Positions 43,854 through 55,202 of a stretch of DNA of 64,000 nt are shown in pieces. The position numbers were made by a program, and so were the translations under genes. Below the pieces are notes generated by a model. The model was not told the origin of the DNA and did no database searches. It was given only the letters and a program-made list of their open reading frames with translations. The stretch is from Pseudomonas sp. IAC-BECa141 (lineage in GTDB: Bacteria > Pseudomonadota > Gammaproteobacteria > Pseudomonadales > Pseudomonadaceae): contig NZ_CP065410.1 in the NCBI RefSeq assembly GCF_020544405.1, forward strand, positions 186,001-250,000. The letters are read 5' to 3'. Numbering within the stretch: position 1 is the stretch's first letter; each line of letters starts with the position of its first letter.

Positions 43854-45228
43854 ATCCATCGCCTGGCGCCTGGCCCTGGCGTTCGCTGCCGTCTGCGCGC
43901 TGGTACTCAGCGCGATCGGCGTGTTCCTGTATCGCTCGCTGGCCTCGGAAATCGCCTGGCGCGACGACATGGCGTTGCTCGGTCGCCTGGAACAGGTGCG
44001 CGCGCTGCTCGCCGACAGCGACAGCCTAGACGCCTTGCAGGCGCGGCCACGGCTTTACCAGAACATGCTGGGCAACCTCGACAGTCTGCTGCTGGTGCAA
44101 CGCGCGGACGGCTCGAATGTGATCACGATCAACCCTCGTCAGCGCGAACTGCCGTCCATACAGGCCATTGCGCGAGAGCAGCCGCCGCAACGCCGCGATG
44201 TGCTGACCTGGCAAGCGGCGGACGGTGTCGAGCTGGCGCTGTTGTCAGGTCAGGCTCAAGGTCCGAACGGTGAAGCGCTGACCGTGATTGCTGGCAAGGT
44301 CTTGAGCGAGCGCGAGCAGATGCTAGGCAGCTATCGGCTGCGCTTGTATCTGGCGGTCGGGCTGGGTGCCGTGCTCGCCTTCACGCTGGGCCTGGTGCTG
44401 CTGCGCCGAGGTTTGCGGCCTCTGCGCAAGCTGAGTGAAGCGCTGCGCGGCATCGACCTGCGCAGCCTCGATCAACGCGTTCCCACCGCCGGCACGCCAG
44501 CGGAATTGCTGGAACCGGTGCACGCGCTGAACGGCATGCTGGTACGGCTGGACGATGGCTTCCAGCGCCTCTCACAGTTTTCCGCCGACCTCGCCCATGA
44601 AATCCGCACGCCCCTGCACACCTTGCTCGCGAGCAACGGCCAGGCACTCAATTACCCGCGCAGCAGCGCCGAGTATCAGGAAGTGCTGGCGTCGAACATG
44701 GAGGAGTTCGAGCGGCTCAAGCGCATGGCCGAAAACCTGATGTTTCTCGCCCGCGCCGAGCAGGCCGAGCGAGCGCTCGATCTGCGCACGCTGGAACTGC
44801 ACGACATCGGCGATGAGTTGTGCGACTACTTCGAAGCCCTGGCCGACGACCGGGGAATCCGCCTCGAAAACACGTTCAGCGGAGAATTGCTGGCCGATCA
44901 GCAACTGCTGCAACGCGCCTTGGGCAATCTGTTGGCCAACGCCGTGCGCCATGCCGACGCCGGTTCGATCATCAGCCTGCGCCGGCGCGACGAACCAGGC
45001 ATGTGCTGGCTGCAAGTCCACAACCTCGGCCCGGTCATCGCGCAGGAGCATCTGGACAAACTGTTCGACCGCTTCTACCGCGTCGACCCGTCCCGCGCGC
45101 AGCCTGGAGATTCCGGCGGCTTGGGACTGGCGATCGTGCAGTCGATCATGCAGTTGCATGGAGGGCGGGTGCGGGTCAGCAGTGGTGCAACGGGTACGGT
45201 GTTTGAGCTTGGATTTGCAGCGATCTGA
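43843..45228 (+). CDS. Heavy-metal/HprS-type sensor histidine kinase
   Basis: The 461-residue kinase has a first membrane helix ([22 protein letters not shown]), a periplasmic sensor region (about 35-165), a second helix ([20 protein letters not shown]), a HAMP domain, the phospho-acceptor in [17 protein letters not shown], and an ATPase domain with [20 protein letters not shown] and [12 protein letters not shown]. The class is heavy-metal sensor kinase. A REP pair follows it. Confidence 0.9.
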   Translation: MRARSIAWRLALAFAAVCALVLSAIGVFLYRSLASEIAWRDDMALLGRLEQVRALLADSDSLDALQARPRLYQNMLGNLDSLLLVQRADGSNVITINPRQRELPSIQAIAREQPPQRRDVLTWQAADGVELALLSGQAQGPNGEALTVIAGKVLSEREQMLGSYRLRLYLAVGLGAVLAFTLGLVLLRRGLRPLRKLSEALRGIDLRSLDQRVPTAGTPAELLEPVHALNGMLVRLDDGFQRLSQFSADLAHEIRTPLHTLLASNGQALNYPRSSAEYQEVLASNMEEFERLKRMAENLMFLARAEQAERALDLRTLELHDIGDELCDYFEALADDRGIRLENTFSGELLADQQLLQRALGNLLANAVRHADAGSIISLRRRDEPGMCWLQVHNLGPVIAQEHLDKLFDRFYRVDPSRAQPGDSGGLGLAIVQSIMQLHGGRVRVSSGATGTVFELGFAAI

Positions 45229-45230
45229 AT

Positions 45231-45331
45231 GGCCTCTTCGCGGGCAAGCCTGCTCCCCCACTAGTCGAGGTGTGACACAGGGTTTTTGTACGCCCCAATC
45301 CTTGTGGGAGCGGGCTTGCCCGCGAAGAGGC
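45231..45331. repeat. REP doublet, one arm degenerate
   Basis: Inverted REP units (cttcgcgggcaagcctgctc and gtgggagcgggcttgcccgc) lie about 50 bases apart. The left arm carries substitutions (gcctgctccccc), so the pair has begun to decay. Confidence 0.85.
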
Positions 45332-45360
45332 TGGTCGATTCAGTACAAGTTCCGGCCCCT

Positions 45361-46365
45361 TCAACGCAACTGATCCCGAAACTGCCCCGGCGTCATTCCC
45401 GTCCAGCGCTTGAACGCGCGGCTGAAGCTGCTCGTATCGGCAAACCCCAGCAGATAACTGACCTCACTCAGCGAGCATTGCGGATCGCGCAGGTGCAGCA
45501 GCGCGAGGTTCTCGCGGCTTTCATTCAATAGCGTATCGAAGCGACAACCCTCGTCCGCCAGGTGCCTTTGCAGGCTGCGCAGGCTCAGGTGCAGGGCCTG
45601 GGCGATGCGTTCGGCGCTGGGTTCGCCTTCGGGCAGTTGTTCTTCGATGGCGTCGCGCACCTTGCGCTCCCAGGTCAGCGGCTTGAGCTGAGCGAGGGTG
45701 CGTTTGAGCACGGCTTCGTTGTGCTCGGCCAGTTCCGGGTTGGCATCGTCGAGATGGCTGTCGAAGTCGGCGAGGGCGAATTCGATGCGGTCTTCTTCGG
45801 CGGAAAAATGCACGGGTGCGCGGAACACCTTGTGCCATTGATGCGCGTCAGCGGGTTCCGGGCGGCGCAGGTACACCGCCAGCGGCGCGTAGTCGCGGCC
45901 GAGGCGATTGCGGCAGGTGCGCACGTAGATTGCGGCGAAGGCGTCGATGGCCTCGAAGGCGGGCGCCGGGTTGTCCGCCGGGATTTTCAGGCGAAACCGA
46001 TAGCGGTCTTCGGTGCGGGTCAGCTCCAGTTCCAGCGCGTCGCTGACCACCTGGTGATAACGCACGATCCGCTCGAACACTTCCCGCAGGCTGCCGCTGG
46101 CCACCAACGCGTAGCCCAGTGCGTGAAATGTCGTAGGGCTGACGAACCGCGAAACCCGCAAACCGATCGCCGGATCACCGCTGACCTGCACCGCGATTTC
46201 CCACAGGCGTGTCGTCGCGGATAGCGGGTAGCGGGCGTTCGGGTCGTCCATCAGTTGCGGATCGAGCCCGGCCTGCTGGCACAGGGCAGTGCTGTCCAGC
46301 CCCAGCGCGTCGAGTTGCTTGCGCAGGGCACGGGTCCAGCTGGCGAGAGAAGTCGGTTCCTTCAT
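45361..46365 (-). CDS. AraC family regulator with Arabinose_bd-type sensor domain
   Basis: The 334-residue regulator has an N-terminal effector domain of the kind in PF12625 (LWEIAVQVSGDPAIGLRVSR, HALGYALVASGSLREVFERI) and two AraC helix-turn-helix motifs (ERIAQALHLSLRSLQRHLAD, LSEVSYLLGFADTSSFSRAF) ending FKRWTGMTPGQFR. Regulators of this type often respond to lipids or alkanes. It is divergent from a desaturase gene 100 bases away, its most likely target. Confidence 0.9.
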   Translation of the reverse strand: MKEPTSLASWTRALRKQLDALGLDSTALCQQAGLDPQLMDDPNARYPLSATTRLWEIAVQVSGDPAIGLRVSRFVSPTTFHALGYALVASGSLREVFERIVRYHQVVSDALELELTRTEDRYRFRLKIPADNPAPAFEAIDAFAAIYVRTCRNRLGRDYAPLAVYLRRPEPADAHQWHKVFRAPVHFSAEEDRIEFALADFDSHLDDANPELAEHNEAVLKRTLAQLKPLTWERKVRDAIEEQLPEGEPSAERIAQALHLSLRSLQRHLADEGCRFDTLLNESRENLALLHLRDPQCSLSEVSYLLGFADTSSFSRAFKRWTGMTPGQFRDQLR

Positions 46366-46465
46366 GCTGGTTGGCGCTTCCGGTCAACAGGTTGGCGTTC
46401 TCGGCTACCGCGTTCGGAACCCGCGCGGGGCAGGATGCGAACATCAATAACCAGAGGATGGAAGC

Positions 46466-47542
46466 ATGGACCGTACTTCTGCAAGTCCCCGGCGACACAA
46501 TGCTGCCCAGCGATCAGCGCATATTCGCGAAGTGGTGCTGGCCAAGGGCGTCGAGCTGCGCGAGCGCTACCCGATTCTCAAGCATCAGGACGCCCTCGGT
46601 GCGGGGATTCTGGCGTTTGCCCTGGCCGGGATGATCGGTTCGGCGGCGCTCTACATCACCGGGCACATGGCAGGGTGGGCGTGCCTGTTGCTCAACGCGT
46701 TTTTCGCCTCGCTGACCCACGAACTCGAGCACGACCTGATCCACAGCATGTATTTCCGCAAACAGCGCGTGCCGCACAACCTGATGATGGGCCTGGTGTG
46801 GCTGGCGCGGCCGAGCACGATCAACCCGTGGATTCGTCGCCATTTGCACCTCAATCACCACAAGGTGTCCGGCACTGAAACCGACATGGAAGAACGCGCG
46901 ATCACCAACGGCGAACCCTGGGGTTTTGCGCGGTTGCTGATGGTGGGTGACAACGTGATGTCGGCGTTCATCCGCATGCTGCGGGCCAAGACCTGGGCGC
47001 ATAAATTCAGCATCATCAAGCGCTCACTGAAGGTCTACGCGCCGTTGGCGCTGGTGCATTGGGGCGCGTGGTATGTGTTTCTCGGGTTTCATGCGGCCAA
47101 CGGAATTGCTGACTTGATGGGTTCACCGATTGAATGGTCAGCGACCACGTTGTCGGTGATGCAGGTGATCGATATCGCCGCCGTGGTGATCATCGGCCCG
47201 AACGTGTTGCGCACGTTTTGCCTGCACTTCATCAGTTCGAACATGCATTACTACGGGGATGTGGAGCCGGGTAACGTTCTTCAGCAATGCCAGGTATTGA
47301 ACCCTTGGTGGCTGTGGCCGTTGCAGGCGTTCTGCTTCAACTTCGGCAGCAGCCACGGGATTCATCATTTTGTGGTGAAGGAGCCGTTTTACATTCGCCA
47401 GTTGACGGTGCCGGTGGCGCATAAGGTGATGCGGGAGATGGGGGTTCGTTTCAATGATTTCGGGACGTTCGGGCGGGCGAACCGGTTTGTTCGCAAGGAT
47501 GAAGCAGAGGTGCAAGAAAACGCACGTACAGCCCGGGCTTGA
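46466..47542 (+). CDS. Membrane fatty acid desaturase family protein
   Basis: The 358-residue di-iron protein has helices at about 45-70 and 205-225 and histidine boxes HELEHDLIH, HLHLNHH and HGIHHF. A further histidine (HFISSNMHYYGD) is conserved in the family. It differs from DesA in box spacing and sequence, so it is a second, unrelated desaturase or hydroxylase. Control by the divergent AraC regulator is likely; the substrate may be a fatty acid or alkane-like chain. Its 3' end runs up to a REP pair. Confidence 0.85.
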   Translation: MDRTSASPRRHNAAQRSAHIREVVLAKGVELRERYPILKHQDALGAGILAFALAGMIGSAALYITGHMAGWACLLLNAFFASLTHELEHDLIHSMYFRKQRVPHNLMMGLVWLARPSTINPWIRRHLHLNHHKVSGTETDMEERAITNGEPWGFARLLMVGDNVMSAFIRMLRAKTWAHKFSIIKRSLKVYAPLALVHWGAWYVFLGFHAANGIADLMGSPIEWSATTLSVMQVIDIAAVVIIGPNVLRTFCLHFISSNMHYYGDVEPGNVLQQCQVLNPWWLWPLQAFCFNFGSSHGIHHFVVKEPFYIRQLTVPVAHKVMREMGVRFNDFGTFGRANRFVRKDEAEVQENARTARA

Positions 47543-47559
47543 TGGTGAGTTTGCGGGCC

Positions 47560-47643
47560 TCTTCGCGGGCAAGCCCGCTCCCACAGGGGAATGCATTTCA
47601 ACTGTGGGAGCGGCGGTGCGACGATTCGACTTGCCCGCGAAGG
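47560..47643. repeat. REP doublet, one unit with an extra central insertion
   Basis: The left unit (cttcgcgggcaagcccgctc) is standard. The right unit starts gtgggagcgg, then carries an extra stretch of about 16 bases (cggtgcgacgattcga), then cttgcccgcgaagg. The stem is therefore interrupted. Confidence 0.8.
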
Positions 47644-47660
47644 CGTCAGGTCGGGCAACC

Positions 47661-50097
<2,437 letters not shown>

Positions 50098-50101
<4 letters not shown>

Positions 50102-51696
50102 GCGTGTCTCCAGCGGGTGGCGCGGATTTCCAGGCGTTGGCCAATGAGGTTGAGCAGGGCGCCAGTGAGGCCGACCAGCAGCATCCCGGCCATGATCAGG
50201 TCCATGCGCAGCAGTTGTTGGGCGCCGATCATCTGGCTGCCGATGCCGCCGTTGGACGGCATGAAGTATTCGGCGCCGATGGTGCCGAGCCACGCGTAGA
50301 TCAGACTCAGGCGCAGGCCGGCGAAAATCCCCGGCGCAGCGCCCGGCAACACCAATCGACGCAGGCGTTGAGCGAGGCTCAGGCGCAGTACTTGTGCGGC
50401 TTCGTTGAGCTGCGGTGAGAGGTTGGCGACGCTGCGTTGGGTCGCGACAAACAACGGAAAGAAAGCGGCGAGGGCGACGAACACCCACTTCGCCAGTTCG
50501 CCCAGACCGAACCAGGCGGTGAGCAGCGGCACCCAGGCGAAAATCGCGATCTGGCGCAGGGCGGCGAGGGTCGGACCGAGTACGCGCTCGCTGGTCCGTG
50601 ACAGACCCAGCAACAAGCCCAGCACGAGGCCGAGGCCGCCGCCAATCAGCAAGCCGCCGAGGGTGCGGCCCAGGCTCAGGGCCATACCTGAAATCAACGT
50701 GCCGTCTAGCAATCCGTTTTTCGTCGCCTCAAGCACTGCCCACGGGCTGACCAGAATGTTGGCATCGATCCATTGCTGATCGACCGCCAGTTGCCACAGC
50801 GCGAACAGCGCCAGTGGCAACAGCCACGGCTGCACGCGCTGCCAGCCTTCATAGCGTGGGCCGCGACGAATTTCTGCCGTGGCGGGATGCGGCCAGTGCA
50901 CCAGTTTCCTGTCCAGCAGGCCGATGCCGCGATCCATCGCCACGCCGATCAGGCCGATCACCACGATGCACACGAACACGATATCGAGCATGAACAATTG
51001 ACGCGCCCAGACCATCAGGTAACCGATGCCTTCGCTGGAGGCCAACAACTCAACGGCAAGCAACGACGTCCAGCCAGCGGCCAGTGCCAGGCGTATGCCG
51101 GCCATGAATGCGGGGAGGGCGGCGGGCAGCACCAGTCGGCGAATCAGCAACCGTGGCGGCAGGCGTAACACGGCGGCGGCTTCGCGCAGTTTCGGTTGCG
51201 CGTCACGCACGCCGACCAGGGTGTGCAAGGTAACTGGCACTACGATGGCCTTGACCAGCACCACCAGTTTCAGCGTTTCGCCGATGCCGAAAAAAACCAT
51301 GAACAGTGGAATCCACGCCAGCGTCGGCACCTGGGCCAGACCGGCGAAAGTCGGGAAGACCAAGCGTTCGAGGCGACGGCTCAAGCCCAGCGCCGCGCCG
51401 AGTACCGCGCCGGCGGTAATGCCCGTCAGCAGGCCCCAGAACAGCCGTTGCAGGCTGATCCACAAGTGACTCCACAACTCGCCTTGGGACAGCTCGATCG
51501 CGCTGTTCCACACCAGTGACGGCGCCGGCAGGATCTGTTCGCTCATCCATTGATTGCGCGCCGCCAGCCACCACAGGGCGAACAGTCCGAGCGGCAATAT
51601 CCAGGGTAGAACGCGGTGGCTCAGGCTTGGCCAGGTGCGCCGGCTTTTCAACGGTGGTGCGGCCAGGGGCAGGCTGAGCAGGGATTCACGGGCCAT
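50098..51696 (-). CDS. atsB: Sulfate ester ABC permease AtsB (tandem duplicated)
   Basis: The 532-residue protein contains two complete NitT/TauT-type permease halves in tandem, each with about six helices and its own EAA loop (LREAAAVLRLPPRLLIRRLV and LNEAAQVLRLSLAQRLRRLV). One chain can thus replace the usual permease dimer. GGAGGT precedes the ATG. It is the first gene of the leftward atsBCA unit and is divergent from atsR across a 303-base regulatory region. Confidence 0.9.
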
Positions 51697-51999
51697 GGTG
51701 ACCTCCGTTGTCGGGTTGGATCGAGTTAGCGGAATTAGCTGAATAACAATGGTTATAAGCGAGTTTGAAAATAATCATTTTGGAGATAAGCAGCGCCATT
51801 TAAGGCCTCCAGCCCTGCGCGCATCCAATGCATTCGAAGAATATTTTCGATGCTCTCCCTGCATACCGCTCTGCATGGCCGGACTTTCCTGGCTTAGCTT
51901 GAAAAGCTATAAAAATGTGCTTTTTAAGTATTTAAGTGCTGGCGGGGATTGCGCCTACTTTCGGCTCCTCAATGCCCGCCGTGATCAGGAGCCGTACCC
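51697..51999. promoter_or_regulatory. Divergent atsB-atsR promoter region, 303 bases
   Basis: This A/T-rich gap contains leftward and rightward start signals: TTATAA read leftward near 51752, and TATAAA at 51908-51913 read rightward, both with poor -35 boxes, as expected for activator-dependent sulfur promoters. It also holds ATGCAT at 51828-51833 followed by TCG, and an inverted TCGAA-N7-TTCGA at 51833-51849. ATGCAT-type motifs recur at the other promoters of this locus. Confidence 0.5.
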
Positions 52000-53013
52000 A
52001 TGAACTTTCGTCTCAAACGTGTCATCAGTCTGTTTGCCGCGCCGGCCCTGGCGGGTCTGCTGGCGTTCTCTGCCCAGGCCGACGAGCTCAAGGAAATCAG
52101 GATTGCCGTGCCTGATCTGAGCGCCGGCACCCAGCACAGTGGCGGGGGCATCGTGGACGTGCTGCGCGATCAGCAGATCTTTGAAAAGGCCTTCGCCGAT
52201 CAGGGCATCAAGATTCAGTGGAGCTTCTTCAAGGGCGCTGGACCGGTGATCAACGAGGCATTCGCCAACGGCCAGGTGGACCTGGCCTATCTCGGAGACC
52301 TGGCGGCGATCATCGGCAAGTCCAACGGACTGGATACGCGCCTGCTCAGCGCCAGCGCCCGGGGAGTGAAGCAATACCTCGGCGTGGTGCCGGGTTCCGG
52401 GATCAAGACGTTGCAGGATCTCAAGGGCAAGCGCGTGGCGATCTTCCGGGGTACGGCGACCCAGTTGTCGTTTGACGCGGCGCTGGCCAGCGTAGGCCTG
52501 AGCGAGAAGGACGTGAAAGTGATCAACCTCGATTTCAACGCAGCGGTGGCGGCGTTGGCGGCGAAGCAGATCGATGCGTCGTGGGGTAGCTCCGGGCTGA
52601 CTGCATTGCAGGCCAAGGGCCTGGCCGAGTTGCCCCTGAACACCAAGGATCTCGGCGGTGCAGGCAGTGTGCAGTCGGTGCTGGTAGGAACCGGCAAGTT
52701 TGTCGATGGGCATCCGGACGCCGTGGCGAAGCTGCTCAAGGCGCAGCAACAGGCAGTGGAGTGGCTGACTCAGGACGGCAACAAGGACGCCTACGTGCAA
52801 CTGGTCTCGGGGCTGGCGAGCTACCCGCCGGTCATTCTGACCCAGGATCTGAAGGATCAGAACCTGAGTGAAGTGTTCCCCTCGACACTGGATCCTCTGT
52901 TCCTCGAAAACCTGCAGGGAAAAGTGGATCTGGCGGCGCAGCAGAAGCTGATCCGCAAGCCGTTCAAGGTGAACGAGTGGGTGGCGCCGGAGCTGGCGGC
53001 TGCGAAGCTTTGA
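52000..53013 (+). CDS. atsR: Sulfate ester-binding protein AtsR
   Basis: AtsR is the periplasmic receptor of the sulfate ester importer. The 337-residue protein has a signal peptide (RVISLFAAPALAGLLAFSAQA) and an SsuA/NitT-type binding fold: EIRIAVPDLSAGTQHSGGGI, GPVINEAFANGQVDLAYLGD, GVVPGSGIKTLQDLKGKRVA. GGAG lies nine bases before the ATG. It is divergent from atsB, so receptor and membrane subunits come from opposite transcripts that share one control region. A long hairpin at 53021-53051 ends it. Confidence 0.9.
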   Translation: MNFRLKRVISLFAAPALAGLLAFSAQADELKEIRIAVPDLSAGTQHSGGGIVDVLRDQQIFEKAFADQGIKIQWSFFKGAGPVINEAFANGQVDLAYLGDLAAIIGKSNGLDTRLLSASARGVKQYLGVVPGSGIKTLQDLKGKRVAIFRGTATQLSFDAALASVGLSEKDVKVINLDFNAAVAALAAKQIDASWGSSGLTALQAKGLAELPLNTKDLGGAGSVQSVLVGTGKFVDGHPDAVAKLLKAQQQAVEWLTQDGNKDAYVQLVSGLASYPPVILTQDLKDQNLSEVFPSTLDPLFLENLQGKVDLAAQQKLIRKPFKVNEWVAPELAAAKL

Positions 53014-53020
53014 GTCATGC

Positions 53021-53051
53021 GGTCATTCCCGCGCAGAGCGTGGGAATGACC
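53021..53051. terminator. Long inverted repeat, probable bidirectional terminator between atsR and lysR
   Basis: GGTCATTCCC and GGGAATGACC pair around a REP-like centre (gcgcagagcgt). The element fills the 39-base gap between two convergent genes. It lacks a T run, so termination is inferred from position. Confidence 0.55.
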
Positions 53052-53052
53052 C

Positions 53053-53988
53053 TCAAACCGCGACGCTGACTTCCTGTTTGTCCACCGCCACCAGCGTCTC
53101 GATCATCGCCCGCGCCGCCGGTGACAGCCGGAATCCCGTACGGCTGACGATCCCGCACCGCGCATTCATGCTCTCCAGGTTCTGCGGCAGATTGCGCCAG
53201 TGCAGCAGCGCCAGCGAGCCTTGGGCGATGTCCTCGACAAAGGCCTCTTCGGTGCCGACGCCGATCGCGTTGGACTGCAGCACCACTTTCACCAGCGCCG
53301 GAAAATGCTCGGTCTCGATGGTCGGTGAGAAATCGATCCGGCCGCTGAGATTCGCCAGCAATTTGCGAATGCCCGGCGGAATCAGCGTGGTCGCCAGCGG
53401 GTAGTCGAACATGTCGTTGGTCGACAGGCTTTCCTTGGCCAGCAGCGGATGCCCCGGCCGGCAGAAAAACACTCCGCGCTTGGGAGTCAGCGGCTGGGTC
53501 TGGAAGTTCGGGTCGGACTCGAAATGGCGGATGTCGGCGATGAAGAATTCGATCTCCTCGCGGCTCAGGGCGCGGCTGAGTTTTTCCCAGTTATCTACTT
53601 GAAAACAGGTGCGCACTTTCGGGTGCGCGTTGATGAATTGCGCCACCGCGTCCGGCACCAGTTTCACCGCTGGCGCCGGGCCGCAACCGAAGTGCAGTTC
53701 GCCGGCGTCGAGCTTGGTCATCTGCGTCACTTCGGCGCTGAGCAATGCCGCGCCTTGCACCAGCGTCAGGGCGTGCTGCAGCACCACCTGGCCTTCGGGC
53801 GTGGGGCGCAGATCCTTGTTGCCACGATCCACCAGCACACAGCCGAACTCCTGCTCCAGCCCTTGAATACTGCGGCTGAACGCCGGTTGAGTGATGCCCA
53901 TGGCGTCGGCCGCGCGGACAAAACTGCGGTGTTCGTTGAGGGCGATGAAGTAGCGCAACTGGCGAAGATCCATATGCTTTTCCGGCAT
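53053..53988 (-). CDS. LysR family regulator (SftR-like candidate)
   Basis: The 311-residue regulator has the LysR N-terminal helix-turn-helix (LRQLRYFIALNEHRSFVRAA, GITQPAFSRSIQGLE) and an effector domain. ATG 53988 (MPEKHMDLRQL) or 53973 (MDLRQL) may be used. It is divergent from atsK across 166 bases containing GCATTT and AAATGC arms. In P. putida S-313 a LysR protein, SftR, governs sulfate ester genes including atsK. This gene and the LysR gene at 58723 are close paralogues (shared GELHFGCGPAPA/GELRFGCGPAPA and FFIADIRHFE/FFVADTRHFE), so which is the SftR equivalent is undecided. Confidence 0.85.
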   Translation of the reverse strand: MPEKHMDLRQLRYFIALNEHRSFVRAADAMGITQPAFSRSIQGLEQEFGCVLVDRGNKDLRPTPEGQVVLQHALTLVQGAALLSAEVTQMTKLDAGELHFGCGPAPAVKLVPDAVAQFINAHPKVRTCFQVDNWEKLSRALSREEIEFFIADIRHFESDPNFQTQPLTPKRGVFFCRPGHPLLAKESLSTNDMFDYPLATTLIPPGIRKLLANLSGRIDFSPTIETEHFPALVKVVLQSNAIGVGTEEAFVEDIAQGSLALLHWRNLPQNLESMNARCGIVSRTGFRLSPAARAMIETLVAVDKQEVSVAV

Positions 53989-54154
53989 CCTAAAAATAGC
54001 TCGAAGGCATTTGCGACGAGGGCTGCCTGAGGTTTTAAATGCAAGCTCTTATTCCGTCAACGAAGCATGTGAATATCTATTAGATGTAAATGGAATATAG
54101 ATAGAGCGTTGTTTCGCTGCCGTCCAACCGCAAGCAGTCGATGAGGGTCTACCC

Positions 54155-55075
54155 ATGAGCAATGCCGCACTCGCTGTAAAACCCGCTGTCCACGCGCTGG
54201 ACATTCATCCGGTGGCCGGCCGCATCGGCGCCGAAATCCGTGGCGTGCACCTGTCCGGTGAGCTGGATGCCGCGACGGTTGAAGCCATTCAACAGGCGCT
54301 GATCCAGTACAAGGTCGTGTTCTTCCGCGAGCAGACCCAGCTCGACGATCAACGTCAGGAAGCCTTTGCGCATTTGCTGGGCGAGCCAGTGGCGCACCCG
54401 ACCGTGCCGTCCCGCGAGGGCACCCGTTATCTGCTGGAACTGGACGGCGCCGAAGGGCAGCGCGCCAACTCCTGGCACACCGACGTAACTTTCGTCGATG
54501 CCTACCCGAAAGCCTCGATCCTGCGTTCGGTAGTGGCCCCGGCATTCGGCGGCGATACCCTTTGGGCGAACACCGCGACCGCGTACAACGAACTGCCGAC
54601 CGAATTGCGCGAGCTGGCGGACAAGCTGGTGGCCGTGCACAGCAACGAATACGACTACGCCGCTGTGAAGCCGGATGTGTCGGCGGAGAAGCTTGAGCGC
54701 TATCGCAAGATCTTCACCTCGACGGTTTACGAGACCGAACATCCGGTGGTGCGTGTACACCCGATCAGCGGCGAAAAGAGCTTGCTGCTGGGGCATTTCG
54801 TCAAGCGCATCAAGGGCTATTCCCAGGCTGATTCGGCGCATCTGTTCGGCTTGCTGCAAAGTCATGTGATCCGCCAGGAGAACGTCGTGCGCTGGCGTTG
54901 GAAGGCCGGTGATGTGGCGATCTGGGATAACCGCTCGACGCAGCATTATGCGATTGATGACTACGGCACTCAGGATCGGGTGGTGAGGCGGGTGACGCTC
55001 AAAGGGGAAGTGCCGGTCGGGGCGAATGGGCAGCGTAGTCAGACCATCAAAGGCGCAGAAATCGTCGGCGTCTGA
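54155..55075 (+). CDS. atsK: Alkylsulfatase AtsK, Fe(II)/2-oxoglutarate dioxygenase
   Basis: AtsK cleaves alkyl sulfate esters oxidatively to an aldehyde and sulfate. The 306-residue protein belongs to the TauD family with His108-x-Asp110 (SWHTDVTF) and His264 (STQHYAIDDYG), the same positions reported for P. putida AtsK, plus the 2-oxoglutarate arginine in DRVVRRVTL. The opening VHALDIHPVAGRIGAEIRGV also matches AtsK closely. It is divergent from the LysR gene. A composite repeat follows. It complements AtsA: aryl esters by hydrolysis, alkyl esters by oxidation. Confidence 0.93.
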   Translation: MSNAALAVKPAVHALDIHPVAGRIGAEIRGVHLSGELDAATVEAIQQALIQYKVVFFREQTQLDDQRQEAFAHLLGEPVAHPTVPSREGTRYLLELDGAEGQRANSWHTDVTFVDAYPKASILRSVVAPAFGGDTLWANTATAYNELPTELRELADKLVAVHSNEYDYAAVKPDVSAEKLERYRKIFTSTVYETEHPVVRVHPISGEKSLLLGHFVKRIKGYSQADSAHLFGLLQSHVIRQENVVRWRWKAGDVAIWDNRSTQHYAIDDYGTQDRVVRRVTLKGEVPVGANGQRSQTIKGAEIVGV

Positions 55076-55078
55076 CTG

Positions 55079-55199
55079 ATCGTTCCCACGCTCTGCGTGG
55101 GAATGCAGCCCGGGACGCTCTGCGTCCCAAAGCGGACGCAGAGCGTCCATTGAGGCATTCCCACGCGGACGGTTCGACGCCTCGACGTGGGAATGATCA
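55079..55199. repeat. Composite palindromic repeat with four hairpins
   Basis: Outer arms (gttcccacgctctgcgtggg at the left, and a right unit of cattcccacgcgg, an extra stretch gttcgacgcct, then cgacgtgggaatga) enclose gggacgctctgcgtccc and ggacgcagagcgtcc. The organisation matches 40536-40632. It lies between convergent atsK and the second sulfatase. Confidence 0.8.
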
Positions 55200-55202
55200 C
55201 TG

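Noticed and set aside
31626..47643. Repeated gtgggagcgagc and gcgggcttgcccgc units as possible CRISPR repeats
   Set aside because: They are dispersed single or inverted pairs between genes, palindromic, with no regular spacers and no cas genes. They are REP elements.
50102..50488. Long N-terminal extension of the AtsC ATPase
   Set aside because: The added residues are an out-of-frame reading of the permease 3' end. ATG 50101 gives a normal family N-terminus and an ATGA overlap.
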